This document shows positions 52,722-59,371 of a stretch of 64,000 nt of DNA, one piece after another. Where the stretch lies: contig NZ_VJNO01000018.1 of assembly GCF_007096885.1 (NCBI RefSeq), forward strand, positions 62,001-126,000. The letters run 5' to 3'. The notes beneath the pieces were generated by a model. It had not been told where the DNA came from. It saw only the letters and a program-made list of their open reading frames with translations, and made no database searches. How positions within the stretch are numbered: the stretch's first letter is position 1; each line of letters starts with the position of its first letter. Origin of the DNA: Streptomyces sp. 130. Lineage in GTDB: Bacteria; Actinomycetota; Actinomycetes; Streptomycetales; Streptomycetaceae. Made by a program: the position numbers and the translations under genes.

Positions 52722-53395
52722 AGGTCCGTGGTGTCGTAACCGGTCAGAACCGTTACGCGCTGGCCGGAGGTGCGTTCCTGGAGGGCGGTGACCAGGTCGC
52801 TCGGCTCGGTGCCCTTCTTCATCCGGACCGTGTAGAACACCTCGTTCAGCGCGCCGCCCCGGATCGTCTCCGTGGAGACCAGCTCGAATTCGGTCGTGTA
52901 CTTGATCAGCACGTCACGGATGCCCGGTGTGTAGTCCTCGCCCGCCGGGACCTGGACCTTGACCACCTGGCGCTGCACGTTCAGCGCGAACCAGTCGAAC
53001 TTGTGCATGATGACGACGACCGCGCAGATCACGACCGCGCCGACCGCGGCCAGGGTGTAGAAGCGGGCGCCGCAGGCCATGCCGATCGCCATCGCCAGGA
53101 AGATGAACCCGACGTCCCGGGTCTCCTTGACCGCGTTCCGGAACCGGACCACGGACAAGGCGCCGACCAGCGAGAACGCCCGCGCCAGGTTGGACCCGAC
53201 GACGAGCATGATCAGGGCGACGATCATGCCGACGATGACCAGGGTCTGGACGTAGGACTGGCTGTACGAGACGTTCCGGTGGGTGTACCGGTAGACGTAG
53301 CCGATGAGCGTGCTCAGGACGAAGGACAGCGCCATCGCCGCGACCACGTCGGCGACGCTGAACGTCCCGCTGAGTTCCTGCAGATCGAGATTCAC
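52718..53395 (-). CDS. DUF4956 membrane protein
   Basis: The 225-residue protein starts at GTG 53395, overlapping the VTC stop (GTGA). It has four hydrophobic segments, including VVAAMALSFVLSTLIGYVYR and the conserved LARAFSLVGALSVVRFRNAV followed by DVGFIFLAMAIGMACGA. A C-terminal cytoplasmic domain of about 90 residues (FELVSTETIRGGALNEVFYT) ends the protein. It is the constant middle partner between VTC and CotH; a role in moving or coupling polyphosphate is inferred only from that linkage. Confidence 0.88.
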   Translation of the reverse strand: MNLDLQELSGTFSVADVVAAMALSFVLSTLIGYVYRYTHRNVSYSQSYVQTLVIVGMIVALIMLVVGSNLARAFSLVGALSVVRFRNAVKETRDVGFIFLAMAIGMACGARFYTLAAVGAVVICAVVVIMHKFDWFALNVQRQVVKVQVPAGEDYTPGIRDVLIKYTTEFELVSTETIRGGALNEVFYTVRMKKGTEPSDLVTALQERTSGQRVTVLTGYDTTDL

Positions 53396-54207
53396 TGTGC
53401 TCCTGCTTCGGGTACCGCGAGATGGAAGACGGACCGGGGTGCCAGCCCGAACGCCTCGATGGACTGGACGTACTTGGAGACCCGGACGAGGCTCAGGTTG
53501 CGGCGGGCCGCAAGGTCGGTGATCCAGTGCGGGGTGCGCTCGTTGACCTTGATCTCCATCACCGCCAGGTGCGGCGGCACGGTGAACCGGTTCTCCGGAG
53601 TGGGCTGCCCGAAGTGGAAGTCGCGGTCGCGGCCCCGGATGCGCCGGTCGAAGGTGACCCGGAGCCCGGTGTCGGCGGCGCGCCCGACCAGCGCCTCGCG
53701 CTGGTAGCCGGTCATCGCGGTGGGCCTGAGGTTCAGCCGTACGACCAGGTCGAGCACCTCGTGGACGAACGCGCGCTCCCTGGGGGAGTGGTCCACCAGC
53801 TCGCGCCCGTCGCAGAGTTGACGAGCCGTCGCGTACGGCAGGGTGATGCGCCGCTTCTGGGTGACCCGGTTGACGCGCTGCTTGATCTCGACGCAGACCG
53901 GGGAGGCGTCCGTGACCCCGGCCGGATCGCCGTAGTGCCTGACACGCAGCTTGCGGCGGAACTTCAGGCCCTCGATCTTCTCCCAGTAGAACCGCAGCCC
54001 GGGGGAGTCGTAGTACAGGCTCCACACCCCGTACCCGCCGGCCGGGCTGTTCAGGTCCCGGTCCATCCGCTCACCGAGCTCGTCGCGCAGTTCGGCGGCC
54101 TGCTCGACCGGGACCAGGTACTTCAGCTCGTATCTGTTGAAGGCGTGCAGCCTGCTCGCCACATGCAGCGGTGGGGGGTCCGTCGTGGCTGTGTCGGGTC
54201 GCGACAC
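53392..54207 (-). CDS. VTC-domain polyphosphate polymerase
   Basis: GTG 54207 is preceded by AAGGAGG and gives 271 residues. The triphosphate-tunnel fold shows NRYELKYLVPVEQAAELRDE, YYDSPGLRFYWEKIEGLKFR, RHYGDP, VEIKQRVNRVTQKRRITLP and a terminal MEIKVNERTPHWI. The alternating Glu/Lys/Arg residues line the tunnel that elongates polyphosphate from ATP in VTC enzymes. It is the first gene of a VTC-DUF4956-CotH operon whose members overlap by four bases. Confidence 0.9.
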   Translation of the reverse strand: MSRPDTATTDPPPLHVASRLHAFNRYELKYLVPVEQAAELRDELGERMDRDLNSPAGGYGVWSLYYDSPGLRFYWEKIEGLKFRRKLRVRHYGDPAGVTDASPVCVEIKQRVNRVTQKRRITLPYATARQLCDGRELVDHSPRERAFVHEVLDLVVRLNLRPTAMTGYQREALVGRAADTGLRVTFDRRIRGRDRDFHFGQPTPENRFTVPPHLAVMEIKVNERTPHWITDLAARRNLSLVRVSKYVQSIEAFGLAPRSVFHLAVPEAGAQ

Positions 54208-54350
54208 CGTGCGCCTCCTTCGTCGTCCGTGCCGGACCGGCCGGCCCGCGCCACGGAACCAACGACGGATGAGGAAGCGATGAGAAACCAGGGTGGATTG
54301 CAGGAGAATCGGAGATGGCCGGGAGGTGAACACGGCCGGTGCGGAAACGG

Positions 54351-54383
54351 CTGTGTCCCCGGGCGGACCGCCCGGGGACACAG
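54351..54383 (-). terminator. Perfect stem-loop terminator after the OsmC gene
   Basis: Two 16-base arms are perfectly complementary around a single A, eleven bases beyond the OsmC stop (54395, minus strand). Confidence 0.8.
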
Positions 54384-54394
54384 GGGGGAGAAGG

Positions 54395-54820
54395 TCAGGC
54401 GAGCGACGCGCTCAGCGTGATCGTGGTGCCCGAAAGCGCCTGGCTGACCGGGCAGTTGGCCTTGGCGTCCTCGGCCGCCTTGACGAAGCCGGCCTCGTCC
54501 AGACCATCCACCTCGCCGACGACGGTGAGGTGGATGCCGGTGATGCCGGTGCCCGGCTGGAAGGTCACCTCGGCCTTGGTGTCCAGCCGGGCCGGCGGGG
54601 TGCCGGCGCCGCTCAGGCCGTGCGAGAGCGCCATCGAGAAGCAGCTGGAGTGGGCCGCGGCGATCAGCTCCTCCGGGCTGGTCTTCCCGTTCGCCTCCTC
54701 CGCGCGGGACGGCCAGGAGACCGGGTAGTCGCCGATCCCGGAGGAGTCGAACGTGACGACGCCCGAGCCCTCGGCCAGATTGCCTTCCCAGACCGTGTGA
54801 GCCTGACGCGTGGTAGCCAT
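54395..54820 (-). CDS. OsmC/Ohr-family peroxiredoxin-like protein
   Basis: The 141-residue protein carries the two family cysteines, in AAHSSCFSMALSHGL and AKANCPVSQALSG, which reduce organic hydroperoxides in OsmC/Ohr enzymes. The N-terminus MATTRQAHTVWEGNLAEGSG and PEELIAAAHS suit the OsmC subtype. GAAGGGA precedes ATG 54820. It is transcribed alone, with its own terminator. Confidence 0.92.
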   Translation of the reverse strand: MATTRQAHTVWEGNLAEGSGVVTFDSSGIGDYPVSWPSRAEEANGKTSPEELIAAAHSSCFSMALSHGLSGAGTPPARLDTKAEVTFQPGTGITGIHLTVVGEVDGLDEAGFVKAAEDAKANCPVSQALSGTTITLSASLA

Positions 54821-54912
54821 GCTGGTTCCCTTCGAACGGAATGCGCGGTTGTACGGGGACGGCGGGGCACTGCGTCGTACGCCGCCGGTGGTACGTCCTT
54901 ACGCCCCCGAAC

Positions 54913-56007
54913 CTACTGCGCCACCAGCCCCTTCGCGTCACGCGCCAGCGCCGTGAGCCGGGAGATCGCCCGGAAGTACTTCTTCCGGTACCCGCCGTTC
55001 AGCATCTCCTCACTGAACAGCTCATCGAAGGGCAGCCCGGACGCGAGGACCGGCACCTCCCGGTCGTACAGCCGGTCGGCGAGGACCACGAGCCGCAGCG
55101 CGGTCGACTGGTCGGGCACCGGCCGCACCTCCGTCAGGCACACCGCCCGCACCCCGTCCGTCAGCGCCCCGTAGCGGCTCGGATGGACGCGGGCCAGGTG
55201 GTCGAGGAGCGCCGGGAAGTCGTCCAGGCTGGCGCCCGGCGTGGCGTACGCGGCCTTGGTGACCTGCTCGTCCGAGAACGGCGGCGGGGCCTCGGGCAGA
55301 CCCCGGTGGCGGTAGTCCTCGCCGTCGATGCGCAGCGGGCGGAAGTGCGCGGACAGGCCCTGGATCTCGCGCAGGAAGTCGGCGGCGGCGAACCGGCCCT
55401 CGCCGAGCTTGCCGGGCAGCGTGTTGGAGGTCGCGGCCAGCGCCACGCCCTCCTCGACCAGCCGGCTGAGCAGCGAGGACACCAGCACGGTGTCGCCCGG
55501 GTCGTCCAGCTCGAATTCGTCGATGCACAGCAGCCGGTGCCCGCTCAGCGTCCGCACGGTCTGCTGGAAGCCGAGCGCGCCCACCAGGTTGGTCAGCTCC
55601 ACGAAGGTGCCGAAAGCTTTCAGCGAGGGGGCGGCCGGGGTGGCGTGCCAGAGCGAGGCCAGCAGGTGGGTCTTGCCGACCCCGTACCCGCCGTCGAGGT
55701 AGACCCCGCGCGGGCCGGAGGGCGCAGCCGCCGCCTTGCGGCCGAACCACTTGCGCTTGCCGGAGCCCGAGGCGTGCGCCCCGCCGAGCCCGGCGGCGAA
55801 GTCGCTGAGCACCCGGACCGCCTCGGTCTGGCTCGGCTGGTTCGGGTCGGGCACGTACGTATCGAAACGCACCGAGTCGAAGCGCGGCGGCGGCACCATC
55901 TCGGCGACCAGGCGGTCGGCGGGGACGTGCGGCTCGCGGGCGCACAGGGACAGCGGGGCCGTATCGGCTATGGGGCTGGACCCCGGCACGGCGTAGGAGG
56001 ACGACAC
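54913..56007 (-). CDS. zapE: AFG1/ZapE-family cell-division ATPase
   Basis: The 364 residues show Walker A GGYGVGKTHLL, Walker B LLCIDEFELDDPGD and the sensor AATSNTLPGKLGEGR. ZapE-type ATPases act at the division ring and are related to mitochondrial AFG1. I choose GTG 56007, since TAAACT lies about eight bases upstream as a -10 of a leaderless message. The ATG at 56046 overlaps the divergent RibD-C start and would leave no space for promoters. Both starts lie before the conserved ADTAPLSLCAREPHVPADRL. Confidence 0.85.
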   Translation of the reverse strand: MSSSYAVPGSSPIADTAPLSLCAREPHVPADRLVAEMVPPPRFDSVRFDTYVPDPNQPSQTEAVRVLSDFAAGLGGAHASGSGKRKWFGRKAAAAPSGPRGVYLDGGYGVGKTHLLASLWHATPAAPSLKAFGTFVELTNLVGALGFQQTVRTLSGHRLLCIDEFELDDPGDTVLVSSLLSRLVEEGVALAATSNTLPGKLGEGRFAAADFLREIQGLSAHFRPLRIDGEDYRHRGLPEAPPPFSDEQVTKAAYATPGASLDDFPALLDHLARVHPSRYGALTDGVRAVCLTEVRPVPDQSTALRLVVLADRLYDREVPVLASGLPFDELFSEEMLNGGYRKKYFRAISRLTALARDAKGLVAQ

Positions 56008-56044
56008 AACCGTCAAGTTTACGACCCGTGCCAGACTGCCGGAC

Positions 56045-56809
56045 ATGCGACGCCTGTTCCCCGTGACCGACCTGACAGCGGCCGACGTCTCCGGCGACTG
56101 GAGCCTGGACCGCCTCGCCGACGCCTACGCCTATCCCGCCGTGGACGGCCCATGGCTGCGCGCCAACATGGTGTCGACCCTGGACGGGGCCGCCCAGCAC
56201 GACGGCCGCTCGCAGCCGATCTCCTGCGAGAGCGACATGCGGATCTTCGGCACCCTGCGGGGCCTGGCCGACGTGGTGATCGCGGGCGCCGAGACGGTAC
56301 GCCAGGAGGGTTACCGGCCGGCCAGGGCGCGGGACGCCTTCGCGGCCCGCCGGGCGGAGGCCGGCCAGACCCCGGCCCCGGCCGTCGCCGTGGTCAGCGG
56401 CAGCCTGGACCTGGACTTCTCGCTCCCGCTCTTCGTCTCGCCGCTGGTCCCGACGCTCGTGCTGACCGGTGCGGGCGCGCCCCCGGACCGGATCGCGACG
56501 GCCCGGAAGGCGGGCGCCGAGGTGGTGATCGCGGGCGAGGGCTCGCGCGTCGACCCCGCGCGTGCCGTGCGGGAGCTGGCCGACCGGGGACACCGGCGGC
56601 TGCTCACCGAGGGCGGGCCCCGGCTGCTCGGCCAGTTCGTGGCGGAAGGCGTGCTGGACGAGCTGTGCCTGACCGTCGCGCCGATGCTCACGGCCGGTGA
56701 CGCCCAGCGGATCGCGGGCGGGCCCGCCGTCGGCGTGCCGAAACGGTTCGTCCTGGCCTCGCTGCTGGAGGAGGACGGCTTCCTCTTCACCCGCTACCGC
56801 CGGAACTGA
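56045..56809 (+). CDS. RibD C-terminal / pyrimidine reductase family protein
   Basis: The 254-residue protein has the dihydrofolate-reductase-like RibD-C fold: NMVSTLDGAAQHDGRSQPIS, VVIAGAETVRQEGYRPAR, LLTEGGPRLLGQFVAEGVLD and LTVAPMLTAGDA. It lacks the RibD deaminase domain. The family reduces 5-amino-6-ribosylaminouracil phosphate with NADPH in riboflavin synthesis, but stand-alone actinobacterial members are not all riboflavin enzymes. ATG 56045 lies in CATG, shared with an in-frame ATG of the divergent zapE. Confidence 0.85.
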   Translation: MRRLFPVTDLTAADVSGDWSLDRLADAYAYPAVDGPWLRANMVSTLDGAAQHDGRSQPISCESDMRIFGTLRGLADVVIAGAETVRQEGYRPARARDAFAARRAEAGQTPAPAVAVVSGSLDLDFSLPLFVSPLVPTLVLTGAGAPPDRIATARKAGAEVVIAGEGSRVDPARAVRELADRGHRRLLTEGGPRLLGQFVAEGVLDELCLTVAPMLTAGDAQRIAGGPAVGVPKRFVLASLLEEDGFLFTRYRRN

Positions 56810-56989
56810 GCCGCGCCGGCCCCGTACGCCCCAGGGCTCTCCCCGCGCCGGGCCCTGCGGCGGCAATTAGCGGAATATCACGTTCCGGTTAGCGTTCGGT
56901 GGGCAGAATGGATCTCGCAGACCCCGTGCGAGCGCGGGGAAGGATGGTTTCGGCAGTGGCCGGCGACGGCCGCTGAAGAGAAGGGCTCT

Positions 56990-57463
56990 GTGGTGTTCAC
57001 CAGCGTTTTGATGATCGAGAAGGCCCTCACCGCCGGGGACGTCGAATTCGTCACCACCCTGCACGGGGAGGAGCGCACCTCCTTCGTCGTCCTCATGCAG
57101 CCGCGCGGCGACCAGGCGGACGTCCTGCTGCGGGCCATCGACGACCTCGCGATGGGCGAACTGAAGGAGGCGGCCCGCGAGAGCGAGGAGCCCGAGGGCA
57201 GGAGCGCCAGGGAGTCGGCCGAGCTCGCCCTCCAGGTCTCCCTCGAAGCCCTGCGCCAGGCGGGCTCCGAAGCCGTCGGCCAGGTGATCGAGAGCCACCC
57301 CCTGGACAAGCTCACCTCGGTGGTCGAGGAGTCCCGGGCCGACGAGGTCATCGTGCTGACCGCGCCCCACTACGTCGAGGAGTTCTTCCACCGCGACTGG
57401 GCGTCCCGGGCCCGGCACAAGGTCGGCGTCCCGGTGCTCAAGCTCTTCGCCCACAGCGAATAG
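56990..57463 (+). CDS. Small conserved protein upstream of murC
   Basis: The 157-residue protein has beta-alpha alternation like universal-stress proteins: VEFVTTLHGEERTSFVVLM, LVESHP-type central part AVGQVIESHPLDKLTSVV and DEVIVLTAPHYVEEFFHRDW. Streptomyces orthologues are sometimes called indole-3-glycerol-phosphate synthase, for which I see no TrpC motif. GTG 56990 or 56993 starts it after AAGAGAAGGG. An AT-richer 180-base region upstream probably holds its promoter. murC follows after 40 bases. Confidence 0.78.
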   Translation: MVFTSVLMIEKALTAGDVEFVTTLHGEERTSFVVLMQPRGDQADVLLRAIDDLAMGELKEAARESEEPEGRSARESAELALQVSLEALRQAGSEAVGQVIESHPLDKLTSVVEESRADEVIVLTAPHYVEEFFHRDWASRARHKVGVPVLKLFAHSE

Positions 57464-57503
57464 GCTGGGAGCCCTTACCCGTACGCACCTGGGAGAGACA
57501 CGT

Positions 57504-58901
57504 ATGGCACCCGGCATCCCCGCCGCCATGGAACGACCCCACTTCATCGGCATCGGCGGCGCCGGAATGTCGGGCATCGCCAAGATCCTCGCCCAGCGCG
57601 GCGCGAAGGTCGCGGGCAGCGACGCCAAGGAGTCCGCCACGGCCGAGGCGCTGCGCGCGCTGGGAGCGACCGTGCACATCGGCCACGCCGCCGGGCACCT
57701 GGCCGACGACGCCAGCTGCGTGGTCGTATCCAGCGCCATCCGCCCCGACAATCCGGAGCTGGTGCGCGCCGGGGAGCTGTCGGTCCCCGTCGTGCACCGC
57801 TCCGACGCCCTGGCCTCGCTGATGGGCGGGCTGCGCTCGATCGCCGTGGCCGGCACCCACGGCAAGACCACCACCACCTCGATGCTGGCCGTCGCCCTGA
57901 GCGAGCTGGACCTCGACCCCTCGTACGCCATCGGCGGCGACCTGGCGGGCCCGGGCACCAACGCCACGCACGGCGAGGGCGACATCTTCGTCGCCGAGGC
58001 CGACGAGAGCGACCGCAGCTTCCAGAAGTACGACCCCGACGTCGCGATCGTCCTCAACGTCGAGCTGGACCACCACGCGAACTACGCCTCGATGGACGAG
58101 ATCTACGAGTCCTTCGAGACCTTCGCCGGGAAGATCGTCCCCGGGGGCACGCTCGTCGTCTCGGCCGACCAGTCCGGCGCCGTCGAGCTGACCCGCCGGG
58201 TCCGCGCGGCCCTGCCCGCGCTCACCGTCGTCACCTACGGCGAGGCCGAGGCCGCCGACGTGCGCGTCCACAAGATCACCCCGCGCGGGCTGACCAGCGA
58301 GGTCACGGTGGTCCTGGGCGGGAAGTTCCTCACCTTCACGGTCTCCGTGCCCGGCCGCCACTACGCGCTCAACGCCGTCGCCGCCCTCGCCGCCGGCATC
58401 GCCCTCGGCGTCCCCGCCCACAACCTCGCCTCGGCCCTCGGCAAGTACACCGGGGTCAAGCGCCGCCTCCAGCTCAAGGGCGAGGCGGCCGGCGTCCAGG
58501 TCATCGACAGCTACGCCCACCACCCCACCGAGATGACCGCCGACCTGGAGGCCATGCGCGGCGCCGCGTCCGGCGCCCGCCTCCTCGTCGTCTTCCAGCC
58601 GCACCTGTTCTCCCGCACCCAGGAGCTCGGCACGGAGATGGGCCAGGCCCTCGCCCTCGCCGACGCCTCCGTGGTCCTGGACATCTACCCGGCCCGCGAG
58701 GACCCGGTCCCGGGCGTCACCAGCGCCCTGATCATCGACGCCGCGACGGCCGCCGGCGCCGATGTCACCGCCGTCCACGACAAGGACCGGGTCCCCGAGG
58801 TCGTCGCGGGAATGGCGAAGCCCGGAGACCTGGTTCTCACCATGGGAGCGGGCGACGTCACCGACCTCGGCCCGCGCATCCTGGACCACCTGTCGAGCTG
58901 A
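57504..58901 (+). CDS. murC: UDP-N-acetylmuramate--L-alanine ligase
   Basis: The 465-residue ligase adds L-alanine to UDP-MurNAc with ATP in cytoplasmic peptidoglycan synthesis. Motifs are HFIGIGGAGMSGIAKILA (UDP-binding), the ATP loop SIAVAGTHGKTTTTSML, AEADESDRSF, NVELDHHANY and the C-terminal DSYAHHPTEM with FQPHLFSRT. ATG 57504 follows GGGAGAG. It stands apart from the main mur/dcw cluster, as usual in Streptomyces, and is followed after ten bases by msrB, so both are probably co-transcribed. Confidence 0.96.
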   Translation: MAPGIPAAMERPHFIGIGGAGMSGIAKILAQRGAKVAGSDAKESATAEALRALGATVHIGHAAGHLADDASCVVVSSAIRPDNPELVRAGELSVPVVHRSDALASLMGGLRSIAVAGTHGKTTTTSMLAVALSELDLDPSYAIGGDLAGPGTNATHGEGDIFVAEADESDRSFQKYDPDVAIVLNVELDHHANYASMDEIYESFETFAGKIVPGGTLVVSADQSGAVELTRRVRAALPALTVVTYGEAEAADVRVHKITPRGLTSEVTVVLGGKFLTFTVSVPGRHYALNAVAALAAGIALGVPAHNLASALGKYTGVKRRLQLKGEAAGVQVIDSYAHHPTEMTADLEAMRGAASGARLLVVFQPHLFSRTQELGTEMGQALALADASVVLDIYPAREDPVPGVTSALIIDAATAAGADVTAVHDKDRVPEVVAGMAKPGDLVLTMGAGDVTDLGPRILDHLSS

Positions 58902-58911
58902 AGGAGCCACC

Positions 58912-59316
58912 GTGACGTACGACGTCGAGAAGCCGGACGAGCAGTGGCGGGAGGAGCTCACCGCCGCCGAGTACGCGGTGCTGCGCAAGGCCGGCACCGA
59001 GCCCGCGTTCGTCGGTGAGTACACGGACACCAAGACCGCGGGCGTCTACTCCTGCCGGGCCTGCGGCGCGGAGCTGTTCCGCTCCGACACGAAGTTCGAG
59101 TCGCACTGCGGCTGGCCTTCCTTCTACGACCCGAAGGACACCGACGCGGTCGAGCTGGTCCAGGACCACAGCCACGGCATGGTCCGCACCGAGGTCCGCT
59201 GCGCCCGCTGCGGCTCCCATCTGGGCCACGTCTTCGAGGGCGAGGGCTACCCGACCCCGACGGACCAGCGCTACTGCATCAACTCGATCTCGCTGCGCCT
59301 GACGCCTGACGCCTGA
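58912..59316 (+). CDS. msrB: Peptide-methionine (R)-S-oxide reductase
   Basis: The 134-residue enzyme reduces methionine-R-sulfoxide in proteins. Zinc is held by the two CxxC motifs SCRACG and RCARCG; the catalytic region is RYCINSISL, and FESHCGWPSFY and HLGHVFEGEG are conserved. GTG 58912 has AAGGAG six bases upstream. The stop codon TGA (59314-59316) lies inside a run of 7-base repeats GCCTGAC that continues past the gene. Confidence 0.96.
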   Translation: MTYDVEKPDEQWREELTAAEYAVLRKAGTEPAFVGEYTDTKTAGVYSCRACGAELFRSDTKFESHCGWPSFYDPKDTDAVELVQDHSHGMVRTEVRCARCGSHLGHVFEGEGYPTPTDQRYCINSISLRLTPDA

Positions 59317-59324
59317 CGCCTGAC
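59297..59324 (+). repeat. Tandem GCCTGAC repeat spanning the msrB stop
   Basis: Four perfect 7-base copies lie at 59297-59324, and degenerate copies continue to about 59357. Because seven is not a multiple of three and each unit contains TGA, the array puts stop codons in all three forward frames. Confidence 0.8.
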
Positions 59325-59371
59325 GCTGACGCCGGACGGCGGACGCCGACGCCTGACCGGGGCGGCGGAAC

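Noticed and set aside
56990..57463. Indole-3-glycerol-phosphate synthase label used for orthologues
   Set aside because: The 157-residue product is too short and has none of the TrpC barrel motifs.
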